Shown here in pieces: positions 43,414-52,102 of a stretch of 64,000 nucleotides of DNA (position 1 is the stretch's first letter; each line of letters starts with the position of its first letter). Source of the stretch: Paenibacillus humicola (GTDB taxonomy: Bacteria > Bacillota > Bacilli > Paenibacillales > Paenibacillaceae); assembly GCF_028826105.1 (NCBI RefSeq), contig NZ_JAQGPL010000001.1, forward strand, positions 1,142,501-1,206,500, written 5' to 3'. Both the position numbers and the translations under genes were made by a program. Below the pieces are notes generated by a model. That model did not search any database and was not told where the DNA came from. It saw only the letters and a program-made list of their open reading frames with translations.

Positions 43414-43489
43414 TGACGGAGCGGCAGGAGCCGGCCCAAGGTTGCCGGCACCGCCGTCCGTCTTCCGCCGCTAAGGGGGAGTCCATCGC

Positions 43490-43696
43490 ATGCTGATCAC
43501 TTTGGCCGTCCTGCTGCTCGGCATCCCGTTATTTCTGCTGCTTGCACCGGAAAAGAAACGCAAATCCGCCCTTGCGGACGTCTGGAACGATACCGCCGAG
43601 ACAAAAGCGGCCGCGCTCGCATCCGCAGCGCCGCCCGAACCCGGAACCCAGGCGTTCGAGCTGCCGATGCGGAGCGGGGCGAAACGGAATGGATGA
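43490..43696 (+). CDS. Small membrane-anchored protein, 68 residues
   Basis: One N-terminal TM helix (about 2-20, LITLAVLLLGIPLFLLLAP) followed by KKRKS and a polar Ala-rich tail. The family is not recognised. AAGGGGGAG precedes the ATG by 9 bases. Its last 8 bases overlap the start of the ArsB-like gene (ATGGATGA), so the two are translated together. Confidence 0.65.
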   Translation: MLITLAVLLLGIPLFLLLAPEKKRKSALADVWNDTAETKAAALASAAPPEPGTQAFELPMRSGAKRNG

Positions 43697-44993
43697 TACA
43701 ATCACGCTCGCAGCCGCCGCGTTTGCCGTTGCGGCTGCGGCTGTCCTGCTCCTGCGGCGGCCGGGAGGAAGGGCTCCTTTGTGGCCCGCCTTTCCGCTCG
43801 CCGCTTTCTTTTTAGCCGCGGCTCCGCTCGGCGGAACCGGCGCAAACCTGCAGCAGCTGGCAGGGCCGGCCGTTATCGTCTTGTCGGCCTTTCTGATGGC
43901 GGCCGCGCTCGAGAGTCTCGGGATGTTCCGTTATGCCGCCGGGAATATCGTCGAGTTCAGCCGCGGGTCCGGGCTGCGCCTGTATTGGCTAATCGCCTTG
44001 TTCTGCTTTTTGACGACGCTGTTTTTCAGTACCTACGTCAGCGTGCTGGCAGCAATGCCGGTCATTCTGCAGATCGGCCGAATGCTCGAGCTGAGCGACC
44101 GTCAGCTGCAGCCGTATTTGATCAGCGGCGCGCTCATCGGCGCAGCGGCCGGCGCCCCGGCAGGCGCTGCCGGCATCACGAATCTGATCGTGCTCGAAAT
44201 GACAGGCCGGCAGTTGAACGATTATTCGGAGCTGACGATGATTCCCGCCGCCGCGGCGGTATTTGCGGTCGCCGGTCTGCTTTACGTCTTGTACCGGGGG
44301 TGGCTGCCGCGCCGGATTGCGGCGCAGGCTCCGCTTACGCCGGACGATGATACCCTTGCCGTTAATTGGCGCTTGTTCCGGCTGTGCCTGTTCGTTGTCG
44401 TCACCGCGCGGGCCGGATTCTATATCAGCTCCGGCTACGGGGTGCCGGCATGGTGGTTTGCGCTGGCGGGCGCGCTTGCGCTGATCGTTCCCGCCATGAC
44501 GAAAGCAAGCTCCGGCTTGCGTTTCTATACGGCCGGAATCCCCTGGCATATTCCTTTGTTTGCGTTCGGTGCTACCTTGATTGCGGATGAATTGCAGCGG
44601 ACCGGCGTCCTTCGTTTGCTCGCCCGCGGGCTTGCGCAGGCGGCCGCCTTGGGCGATTTCTCCGCCGCGCTGGCCGCAGGCGGATTGCTGGCGGCGATGT
44701 CGGCCATCGCAAACGAGCTTCCGGTACTCCTGATCGGAGCGTCGGCGCCGGCGGGCGCAGGGGCGGATCCGGCCTCGCAGCTGCTGTTTGCGGCCCGCAT
44801 GATGGGCGGCAACATCGGCGGTCTGATGACCCCGCTCGGCTCGCTCGCCATTCTGATTTGGTTTGCCGCGCTGCGCCGTTATAAGATCAAGCTTTCGTGG
44901 GCGGCGTATATGAAGGCGGCGGCGGTATCCGTTCCGGCAGGCTTGCTGGCCGGCCTGATCATGTTGTATGCCTGGACGCAAATTATCGGATGA
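43689..44993 (+). CDS. ArsB/NhaD-type ion-transporter-superfamily permease
   Basis: The 434-residue protein has about 11-12 TM helices and two inverted halves with small-residue signature stretches (ALIGAAAGAPAGAAGITNLIV and MMGGNIGGLMTPLGS), typical of ArsB/NhaD/SLC13 carriers. The ion is unknown; no arsR or arsC lies nearby. ATG 43689 starts inside the preceding small gene. It lies between two CotB-like genes, which hints at a spore-related role, but this is only context. Confidence 0.8.
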   Translation: MDDTITLAAAAFAVAAAAVLLLRRPGGRAPLWPAFPLAAFFLAAAPLGGTGANLQQLAGPAVIVLSAFLMAAALESLGMFRYAAGNIVEFSRGSGLRLYWLIALFCFLTTLFFSTYVSVLAAMPVILQIGRMLELSDRQLQPYLISGALIGAAAGAPAGAAGITNLIVLEMTGRQLNDYSELTMIPAAAAVFAVAGLLYVLYRGWLPRRIAAQAPLTPDDDTLAVNWRLFRLCLFVVVTARAGFYISSGYGVPAWWFALAGALALIVPAMTKASSGLRFYTAGIPWHIPLFAFGATLIADELQRTGVLRLLARGLAQAAALGDFSAALAAGGLLAAMSAIANELPVLLIGASAPAGAGADPASQLLFAARMMGGNIGGLMTPLGSLAILIWFAALRRYKIKLSWAAYMKAAAVSVPAGLLAGLIMLYAWTQIIG

Positions 44994-45009
44994 AAGGAGG
45001 CAGGGGCGT

Positions 45010-45675
45010 ATGAGAAACCGTCATCCATTGCTGGACCGCTATGTGGAACTGGATATTTCAGGAAAGTCACTCCCGATTAAAGGAAAGCTCATCGATATCG
45101 GGCAGGATATTCTCGTCCTGCACAACGGCAGCCAATTTCTGTATGTGCCGCTCATTCATTTGCAGCAGCTTCGCCTGTCGACCGGCGACATCCAGGAGTT
45201 CGACGTGCCGGAGACGCCTTTCGAAAGCCCAAACGATCAGATTTCATACCGGAAAATTTTGATGAACGCCAAAGGCATGTTTTCGGAGCTCTATATTACC
45301 GGGAACCAGTCCATCCACGGCTATTTAACGAGTGTCATGAACGATTTTTTCGTCTTTTATTCGCCCGTCTATCATTCCGTCGTCGTTTCGCTGCAGCATT
45401 TGAAATATTTGATTCCTTACAATCCGAACGTGACACCGTATACGCTGACCCCCGAGCAGTTTCCGCTGAAGCCTTCCCCGATTACGCTTGCGCGCACGTT
45501 TGACCAGCAGCTGCGGAAGCTGATCGGCGAATTCGTCATCCTCGACCTGGGCGAGAATCCGAACAAAATCGGCGTGCTCAAAAGTATCGACCAAAGCCTG
45601 ATCGAGCTTTCGACGGCCGGCGGCAATTCGGTTTACCTCCATTTCGACCACGTTAAAACGGTGCATCTTCCGTAA
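45010..45675 (+). CDS. CotB-like protein without repeat tail
   Basis: The 221-residue protein has two or three copies of a short beta-type unit (about 8-60, 85-140, 165-220) of the CotB N-terminal/YuzF kind: VELDISGKSLPIKGKLIDIG, IGEFVILDLGENPNKIGVLKSID. It lacks the basic serine tail, so it is unlikely to be a CotH substrate. AAAGGAGG lies 11 bases before ATG 45010, 16 bases after the permease stop, so the two are co-transcribed. A terminator follows. Confidence 0.75.
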   Translation: MRNRHPLLDRYVELDISGKSLPIKGKLIDIGQDILVLHNGSQFLYVPLIHLQQLRLSTGDIQEFDVPETPFESPNDQISYRKILMNAKGMFSELYITGNQSIHGYLTSVMNDFFVFYSPVYHSVVVSLQHLKYLIPYNPNVTPYTLTPEQFPLKPSPITLARTFDQQLRKLIGEFVILDLGENPNKIGVLKSIDQSLIELSTAGGNSVYLHFDHVKTVHLP

Positions 45676-45688
45676 GGCGTCAAAGGCC

Positions 45689-45725
45689 GCTTCCCCCGTG
45701 TTATCGGCGGAGGCGGCTTTTTTCG
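45689..45725 (+). terminator. Terminator after the CotB-like gene
   Basis: GCCGCTTCC pairs with GGAGGCGGC (one G-U), followed by TTTTTT. Confidence 0.85.
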
Positions 45726-45882
45726 CTGCACCGCACGTTTGTCCGGGAAATGTCCATTCGGATTAGCCAAATCCTAACTTTATAAATAGGTGGAGTTGTG
45801 GTAACGTTTACGGTAGCTGGCTGTGAGGGAAACAATTGGCACGGATATCGGCATTTATCGACATAAAGTACGGTGAACAGGT

Positions 45883-47064
45883 ATGCTTGACAAAGTAAGC
45901 GATCAGGAGTTATGGGTGATTTATTTCAAAAGCATCGAAGGAGGGATCGATCTTCAGTTTATCCGGATGATTGAAGCGGAATTAAAGCGGCGTAATTTGT
46001 TTGAACGGGACAAGCGGGAGTGGAAGCTATTGAAAAGTTTTGGGAATTCGGAGCTGGATTTTGCCCAATTGATCAAATACTCGTTGGATACCATTTTCGT
46101 CCTTCATCAATTTAAAGTCGTCTATGTGAACAAGGCCGCCTTTGACCTGCTCGGACTCCAATATCCCGACCAGATTATCGGCGAGAGCTTCACCCGCTTT
46201 TTGCATCCGGATTATCACGGCGTGTTTCGCGAATCGGTGGAATTGGCTTACGGCGGAGAGGTAACCGATTGCCTTGAGCAAAAGATGTTCAAGGCGGACG
46301 GCGAGCTGATCGACGTCGAAGTGATGGCCGCGCCGTATGTGCTGGATGACAACCGCCTGGCGCAAATCCGGGTACGCGACATTACGAACCGAAAAAATGC
46401 GGAAGGCCGGCTGGCGAACCTGGAGAAGCTGTCCTCCATCGGCCAAATGGCGGCAGGCATCGCCCATGAAGTCCGAAACCCGCTGACCACCGTGAAAGGG
46501 TTTTTCCAGCTGCTGCAGAAAGAACTGAATCATGCGTATTTTCCGATCATCGTCGAGGAGCTCGACAACGCGATCAAGACGCTGAACAATTTGCTGCAGG
46601 TGGCCAAGCCCGATTTCGACAACGAGAACAACGTAACGATCAATTTGTGCTCGGAGCTTGATTCGCTTATTTTTTTGTTCCAGGAGAAGCTGTACAACGT
46701 CACCGTCACGAAGCTGTTCCAGCATACGGACAAGGAAATCGTCGGCAAGAAAAATCTGATTTTAAAAGCGTTTTTTAATTTGATCAAAAATGCGGTGGAA
46801 GCCATCGAAGGAAAAGGCGAGCTCGTCGTCGAGCATTATTTCCGGAACGGCACCATCCATGTGAAAATACAGGACTCGGGCGTCGGCATTCCGAAGGATC
46901 AGATCCGCATGCTCGGCACTCCGTTCTTCTCCACGAAGACGGAGGGCACCGGCATGGGACTGACCCAGGTGTTTACGACGATTCACGAGCACGGCGGGCA
47001 CGTCAACGTCGAAAGCGAGCTGGGCAAAGGAACGACCTTCTATATCGAGCTCCCCGCCAAATAA
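45883..47064 (+). CDS. Sporulation-type histidine kinase with N-terminal Sda-like domain
   Basis: The 393-residue kinase is soluble. Residues 1-42 (VSDQELWVIYFKSIEGGIDLQFIRMIEAELKRRN) match the helical hairpin of Sda (B. subtilis: LSDELL...[24 protein letters not shown]), the checkpoint protein that binds and inhibits KinA. A PAS domain follows (about 60-170), then HisKA with H195 (AGIAHEVRNPLTT) and HATPase_c (N-box FNLIKNAVEAIE, GTGMGL). The kinase core resembles KinA/KinE, which feed the Spo0F-Spo0A phosphorelay. The built-in Sda-like hairpin could be an autoinhibitory or dimer element. The ribosome site (ACAGGT) is weak, so the level may be low. Confidence 0.88.
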   Translation: MLDKVSDQELWVIYFKSIEGGIDLQFIRMIEAELKRRNLFERDKREWKLLKSFGNSELDFAQLIKYSLDTIFVLHQFKVVYVNKAAFDLLGLQYPDQIIGESFTRFLHPDYHGVFRESVELAYGGEVTDCLEQKMFKADGELIDVEVMAAPYVLDDNRLAQIRVRDITNRKNAEGRLANLEKLSSIGQMAAGIAHEVRNPLTTVKGFFQLLQKELNHAYFPIIVEELDNAIKTLNNLLQVAKPDFDNENNVTINLCSELDSLIFLFQEKLYNVTVTKLFQHTDKEIVGKKNLILKAFFNLIKNAVEAIEGKGELVVEHYFRNGTIHVKIQDSGVGIPKDQIRMLGTPFFSTKTEGTGMGLTQVFTTIHEHGGHVNVESELGKGTTFYIELPAK

Positions 47065-47103
47065 ACCCGTCCCTTCAAGGGGGCTTTTGCCCGAGCAATA
47101 CAT

Positions 47104-47150
47104 GACCGTTCACAGAGCGGCGCCTGTCGCCGCAGTTGAACGGTTTTTTG
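47104..47150 (+). terminator. Terminator of the Sda-kinase gene
   Basis: Outer stem ACCGTTCA/TGAACGGT and inner stem GCGGCG/CGCCGC, then TTTTTTG. Confidence 0.85.
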
Positions 47151-47315
47151 TTTGGTGCTCGATGCCGGACGCCTGGCGGCGCCTGCTGCGATTCGCTTGG
47201 CAGGAAGCCTGGATTCGTTGTAATATAGTCATTATAGCTGAAGCCGGGCGTATGCCCGGCCTCTCGGCCGCCGGGAGCGTCCGGCTGAAAGACGATACCA
47301 AGGAGGGCTTTGACG

Positions 47316-47807
47316 ATGACTGAACTGAAGACAAAAATTTTGGAACTGCTCAAAGAGGACGCGCGTTACAGCGCGGAAACGATCGCGACGATGCTGGACG
47401 CGGCGGCGGCGGACGTAAAGCAGGCGATCGCGGAAATGGAGCAGGATCACGTCATCGTCAAATACGCGACCGTCACCAACTGGAGCAAGCTGGACGAGGA
47501 GAAGGTGACGGCGCTGATCGAGGTGCAGATTACGCCGGAACGCGGCCGCGGATTCGAAGGCATCGCGGAACGGATTTATTTATACCCGGAAGTAAAATCG
47601 GTTTATCTCATGTCAGGAGCCTACGACCTGCTGGTCGAGGTGCAGGGTCCGACGCTGAAAGACGTCGCTTCGTTCGTCTCCAACAAGCTGTCCCCGATCG
47701 ACGCGGTGCTTTCGACCAAAACGTTCTTTATTCTGAAGAAATACAAGCAGGACGGCATTATTTTCGAAGAGCACGAAGACGACCATCGTCTTCCTGTCTC
47801 GCCGTGA
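47316..47807 (+). CDS. Lrp/AsnC-family transcriptional regulator
   Basis: The 163-residue protein has an N-terminal HTH (KTKILELLKEDARYSAETIATMLDAAAADVKQAIAEMEQ, about 3-45) and a C-terminal RAM/AsnC ligand domain (about 68-145). AAGGAGG lies 9 bases before ATG 47316. It ends 13 bases before an aminotransferase gene on the same strand, and this pair is common in Bacillales, where the regulator likely senses amino acids and acts on its partner. Confidence 0.9.
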   Translation: MTELKTKILELLKEDARYSAETIATMLDAAAADVKQAIAEMEQDHVIVKYATVTNWSKLDEEKVTALIEVQITPERGRGFEGIAERIYLYPEVKSVYLMSGAYDLLVEVQGPTLKDVASFVSNKLSPIDAVLSTKTFFILKKYKQDGIIFEEHEDDHRLPVSP

Positions 47808-47820
47808 GGGGTGAAGGGCG

Positions 47821-49050
47821 ATGATTAAGGACGAAGAGAAACGTATAACGGAAGCTCCGGCCCGGAAACCGCGGCGGGATTCGATGGCCGATTTCCTCTC
47901 GCCGGTGGCGCGCTCCATTGCCCCTTCGGGAATCCGGCGGTTTTTCGATTTGGCCAGCGGCCGCAAGGACATCATTACGCTCGGCGTCGGCGAGCCGGAT
48001 TTCGTCACCCCGTGGCATGTCCGCGAAGCATGCGTTTATTCGCTGGAGACGGGGAAAACGCAGTATACGTCGAACGCCGGAGTACCGGAGCTGCGGGAGG
48101 AAATCGCACATTATTTAGATACACAGTTCGAAGTCAGCTATGATCCGGCCAAGGAGGTCATCGTGACGGTCGGCGGCAGCGAGGCGATCGATCTTGCGCT
48201 GCGCGCGCTTATTTCGCCCGGCGATGAAATCCTCGTGCCCGAGCCGTGTTATATTACGTATTCGCCGATTACGCAGCTGAGCGGCGGCGTTCCGGTCGGC
48301 GTGGAAACGTTCGCCAAGGACGAGTTCAAGCTGCAGGCCGATTCGCTGAAGGCGGCGCTGACGCCGCGCTCGAAGGTGCTGGTGCTTTGTTATCCGAGCA
48401 ACCCGACGGGCGGCATCATGACCTACGAGGATTGGCTGCCGATCGCGAAGGTGGTCGAGGAGAACGATCTCATCGTCATTTCCGATGAAATTTACGCGGA
48501 GCTGACGTACGGCTCGCGGCATGTCAGCTTCGCCTCGATGCCGGGCATGAAGGACCGCACCATTCTCGTCAGCGGGTTCTCGAAGGCGTTCGCGATGACG
48601 GGCTGGCGGATGGGGTATGCGTGCGGACATCCGGATATTATTTCGGCCATGCTGAAAATCCATCAGTATACCGTCTTGTGCGCTCCGATTATGGGACAGG
48701 TGGCGGCGCTCGAGGCGCTTCGCAACGGGCTGGAGGAGAAGGACCGGATGATCGAGTCCTACAATCAGCGGCGCAGGCTGGTCGTGCGCGGTTTCCGCGA
48801 TATCGGGCTGGAATGCCATGAGCCGCGGGGGGCGTTCTATGCCTTCCCGTCGATCAAGTCGACGGGCCTCAGCTCCGAGCAGTTCGCTACCCGGCTGCTG
48901 CAGGAGCACAGCGTTGCGGCGGTTCCCGGCGACGTGTTCGGCCTCGGAGGGGAAGGCCACCTGCGCTGTTCGTATGCAACCTCCGTCAGCCAGCTGAACG
49001 AGGCGATTGAACGGATCGGCCAATTTGTTCGGAAACTTAAAGGAGATTGA
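47821..49050 (+). CDS. Class I/II pyridoxal-phosphate aminotransferase
   Basis: The 409-residue fold-type I enzyme has the PLP lysine in SGFSKAFAMTGWRMGY (about residue 245), the Asn/Asp/Tyr cofactor contacts (NPTGG, DEIYAELTYG) and the carboxylate-binding Arg in LRCSYA. It probably transaminates an amino acid such as Ala, Asp or an aromatic one with a keto acid. GAGGGGTGAAGGG precedes the ATG. It is in an operon with the Lrp-type regulator. Confidence 0.92.
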   Translation: MIKDEEKRITEAPARKPRRDSMADFLSPVARSIAPSGIRRFFDLASGRKDIITLGVGEPDFVTPWHVREACVYSLETGKTQYTSNAGVPELREEIAHYLDTQFEVSYDPAKEVIVTVGGSEAIDLALRALISPGDEILVPEPCYITYSPITQLSGGVPVGVETFAKDEFKLQADSLKAALTPRSKVLVLCYPSNPTGGIMTYEDWLPIAKVVEENDLIVISDEIYAELTYGSRHVSFASMPGMKDRTILVSGFSKAFAMTGWRMGYACGHPDIISAMLKIHQYTVLCAPIMGQVAALEALRNGLEEKDRMIESYNQRRRLVVRGFRDIGLECHEPRGAFYAFPSIKSTGLSSEQFATRLLQEHSVAAVPGDVFGLGGEGHLRCSYATSVSQLNEAIERIGQFVRKLKGD

Positions 49051-49158
49051 AAAAAATATATTCAGAACTGTTATTGTTTGCTATAATTTAAGAAATCTTT
49101 ATATTATGTTCGTACAGCACGGGTCACTTTCGAGGCATGACGACAAGGAGGGATAGCG

Positions 49159-49404
49159 GTGGCTGATGCGGATGTAGAGCTTGCGCTGCAAGAGGAACCG
49201 GATGCCGTATCAGCTAAACAGCTATCTTTGTCCATGCGTGTATTGGAAGATGAAATCTACGCGCTGCGGATTAAGATGGAACAGTCATACCTCGAAGAAG
49301 CGTCCTTCAATTCGGATCTCGTCATCGATTTGAGCCGAAAACTGGATGTGAAAATTAATGAATATATGCGTTTTCTGCGTTGGCGCTCCAAGATGACGCA
49401 GTAG
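49159..49404 (+). CDS. Spo0E-family aspartyl-phosphate phosphatase
   Basis: The 81-residue protein has the two-helix Spo0E hairpin: LEDEIYALRIKMEQSYLEEASFNSDLVIDLSRKLDVKINEYM, where LSRKLD matches the SQELD signature that attacks Spo0A-P. The Gln-Glu pair is changed to Arg-Lys, so activity should be checked. The start is GTG 49159 with AAGGAGGGA just upstream. A TATAAT (49082-49087) lies about 75 bases before it. It stands between kinase genes that likely charge the same phosphorelay, so it would oppose them. Confidence 0.85.
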   Translation: MADADVELALQEEPDAVSAKQLSLSMRVLEDEIYALRIKMEQSYLEEASFNSDLVIDLSRKLDVKINEYMRFLRWRSKMTQ

Positions 49405-49423
49405 CCGCTTCAGACCGTGTGTT

Positions 49424-49485
49424 GCCCTTATTCCGGGACTTTTCGGCCGTTACCCCGGCCGGACCGGAAGAGGGCTTTTCGTTTT
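49424..49485 (+). terminator. Probable terminator of the Spo0E-like gene
   Basis: GCCCT...TCCGG pairs imperfectly with CCGGAAGAGGGC, with an inner GGCCG/CGGCC stem, followed by TTTTCGTTTTG. Confidence 0.6.
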
Positions 49486-49673
49486 GTCCCCGGAAAGAAC
49501 CGGCATGACATTTTTCAAGGCAAACCTTTGCTTCACCCGTTAAGGAGGATGGCGTCGTTTTTTTCGCTGGCCCAAATTAGGAAATTGTTTCCGGTTTCAT
49601 GTTTAAGCGCCGGGTGTAATGGTTTAAAAGCTCTGTGTGGACTTAATTTGTTGTTGGAAGATGGTGGTACTCC

Positions 49674-51200
49674 ATGAGTGAAGAGACCTCGGATCGCAAT
49701 CTGGTTACGCCAAAGCGAGAGGTCCGGTTGATTGGACTTCCCAATCCGCATGAGTTGGAGGAGAACGGAAAAACGGCCGAGCTTTACCGGATTTTGATCA
49801 GTGAGCACTTGGCCCCGGCCATCGTGCTGAACGAACGGCTTGACATTTGCCATTTGACAGGAGGCGCGCAGGAGCTGCTGGCGCCGGCCGACGGCCAGTT
49901 CGGCCGGAACATCCGCCAGGTGCTCGAGCCGCAGCTGGCGGATGCGATTTCGGCCGTCGTTCAGGAGCTGAGATCCGGCCAGCCTCGCGTCGTGCGGACG
50001 CTTGACGGGATGGACCGTCTGCCGGACGGGCTGAGATCGATGCAGCTCGTCGTCAAGCCGTTGTCATCCGTCAACCGGCAGTATGCGGCCTGCACGCTCG
50101 TTCAGTTCGAACCGGCGGAACTCGCGAATCCCGGCGCGGGCGAGGAGCTTCAGGCGGCGGCCGAAATGCTGCAATTGACGTATGCGATGGAGCGGAGCCC
50201 CAGCATGGTCCAGATTTGCAACGCCGAAGGCGAAGTGATTTTCGCCAACCGAAAATATTACGAGACGACCGGCTGCAGCTCCGATGAAATCGCGGGGAAG
50301 AAGCTGTCCGAGCTATACGACTGGAAAGCGGCCGACTTGTCGTTCGACGACATATGGAGCCGCTTGAAGGCCGGCGAAACGTGGGAATGCGAAGTACCCG
50401 GCTTTTTGAAGAACGGCGGGGTGTATTGGGAAAAGGCGAAGCTGCAGCCGATTAGACGGAAGGGCGGCATCCGCAGCTTCATGAAGCTGTCCGAGAACAT
50501 TACGGAGCGCAAGCAGACGGAGGAGATGCTCCGCAAATCGGAGATGCTCTCGGCCATCGGTCAGCTGGCGGCCGGCATCGCGCATGAGATCCGCAATCCG
50601 CTGACGTCGCTGAAAGGCTTCACGAAGCTGATGAAGGAAAATAACAAGCGCGATTATATCGCGATTATGCTGGCCGAGCTCGAACGGATCGAACAAATCG
50701 TGAGCGAGCTGCTCATTCTGGCCAAGCCGCAGCCGTCGGAATTTGCGCGAACGTGTCTGGACGATGTCCTGCGCGACGTCGTCATGCTGCTTGAAGCCCA
50801 GGCGATCATGAACGATATCCAGATCGAGCTTGATTTGGCCGGCGGCCCCTGGCATGTCAGCGGCATAAAAAACGCGCTTAAGCAGGTATTTATCAACCTG
50901 CTCCAGAACGCAATCGAAGCGATGAAGAACGGCGGCGGGATCCGCATCCGGACGGAGCTCGGGGACGACGGGCTCGTCTGGACGACCGTGCGCGACAGCG
51001 GAGACGGCATCCCGCCGGAGAAGCTGGACAATCTCGGCCAGCCGTTTTATTCGACGAAGGCGAAGGGGACGGGACTGGGGCTTACGATCAGCGGCAAAAT
51101 CGTCGACCACCACCACGGCCGGCTCGAATTCGAAAGCGAGCTGGGACGAGGAACGACGGCCCGGGTCGGGCTGCCCGCTCTGGACGTTTCCCGGGAATAA
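49674..51200 (+). CDS. Sporulation-type PAS histidine kinase
   Basis: The 508-residue soluble kinase has a PAS-like domain (about 40-150), a second PAS (about 168-280, ICNAEGEVIFANRKYYETTG), HisKA with H304 (AGIAHEIRNPLTS) and HATPase_c (N-box INLLQNAIEAM, GTGLGL). This is the KinA/KinE layout; no TM segment is present. With the Sda-type kinase and the Spo0E-like phosphatase nearby, it probably feeds Spo0F. The ribosome site is weak (GGAAGA about 12 bases upstream of the ATG). No response regulator is encoded next to it, as is usual for sporulation kinases. Confidence 0.9.
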   Translation: MSEETSDRNLVTPKREVRLIGLPNPHELEENGKTAELYRILISEHLAPAIVLNERLDICHLTGGAQELLAPADGQFGRNIRQVLEPQLADAISAVVQELRSGQPRVVRTLDGMDRLPDGLRSMQLVVKPLSSVNRQYAACTLVQFEPAELANPGAGEELQAAAEMLQLTYAMERSPSMVQICNAEGEVIFANRKYYETTGCSSDEIAGKKLSELYDWKAADLSFDDIWSRLKAGETWECEVPGFLKNGGVYWEKAKLQPIRRKGGIRSFMKLSENITERKQTEEMLRKSEMLSAIGQLAAGIAHEIRNPLTSLKGFTKLMKENNKRDYIAIMLAELERIEQIVSELLILAKPQPSEFARTCLDDVLRDVVMLLEAQAIMNDIQIELDLAGGPWHVSGIKNALKQVFINLLQNAIEAMKNGGGIRIRTELGDDGLVWTTVRDSGDGIPPEKLDNLGQPFYSTKAKGTGLGLTISGKIVDHHHGRLEFESELGRGTTARVGLPALDVSRE

Positions 51201-51358
51201 AATCGAGACTCGCTCTCGGCAATCGATAGTCCCTTTCGAAAATAGCGAACAGGCTCTATTTTTGTCGGATTTGCGCGCCGGTCCGCATGACCCCGAACTC
51301 ACTTTATGGTAAAATGGATACAGCATTCGAAGTTCTGTTAACGAAGGAGTCGATTCGC

Positions 51359-51883
51359 ATGTCCTTTTTCAATAAAGTGAAGCAGGGCGCCTCGGAAGCG
51401 GCCAAGAAGGCGCAGCAGACGGTCGAAATTACGAAGCTGAAAGCGCAAATGTCCGGCAAAGAGAAGGATATGGACAAATTGTATCACCAGATCGGGGAGG
51501 CCGTGTACCGGGCGAAGCTGGCCGGCAGCATCGCCGATTCCGAGCAGGAGGTCGCGGCCTGCTGCGAGCAGCTGGATTATATCGTCGCGGATCTGCGGAT
51601 GCTCGAAGAGCGGATCAAAAATATCCGCTACGAAAAAAGCTGCACCTGCGGCAAGGTGGTCCCCCTCGACGCGCGTTTCTGTCCCGATTGCGGCGCGCAG
51701 CTTGCTGAGGAACCGAAGCCGGAGACGACGGTCGGCGAAATCCGCGTCATCTGCAGCCACTGCCTGACGGAGAACGAGCTGAACGCCAAGTTCTGCCTGA
51801 CCTGCGGCAATACGCTCTCCTCCGGCCACGATGCGCCCGAGGCGCCGGACATGCCGGACGACGGTTCGAATCGCGCGCTTTAA
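51359..51883 (+). CDS. Coiled-coil protein with two zinc ribbons
   Basis: The 174-residue protein has an N-terminal coiled coil (about 1-85) and then two rubredoxin-type knuckle pairs: CTCGKVV...CPDCG (about 93-113) and CSHCLTENELNAKFCLTCG (about 133-151). It resembles small YvlB/zinc-ribbon proteins of unknown role in Firmicutes. AAGGAG lies 9 bases before ATG 51359. It is a single gene followed by a terminator. Confidence 0.8.
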   Translation: MSFFNKVKQGASEAAKKAQQTVEITKLKAQMSGKEKDMDKLYHQIGEAVYRAKLAGSIADSEQEVAACCEQLDYIVADLRMLEERIKNIRYEKSCTCGKVVPLDARFCPDCGAQLAEEPKPETTVGEIRVICSHCLTENELNAKFCLTCGNTLSSGHDAPEAPDMPDDGSNRAL

Positions 51884-51907
51884 TTCGGAACAAATCGATA
51901 ACAAGCC

Positions 51908-51936
51908 AAGCCTCCGGCTTCCCGCGGAGGCTTTTG
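51908..51936 (+). terminator. Terminator of the zinc-ribbon gene
   Basis: AAGCCTCCG pairs with CGGAGGCTT, followed by TTT. Confidence 0.75.
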
Positions 51937-52102
51937 AGTTTGCCCGCGTTTCATTTTTAACAGGAACGGGAATGCTTGGAATGCGCCGGGGACAAGTTAG
52001 CGCGCGCCAAACAAGTTGCGCCGCGGCATAAAACGGAGCCCCTGCCAACACTGTTTCTCTAGACCCACTCAATGCCCGTCGGGTATGATAGGTTGACGAT
52101 AC

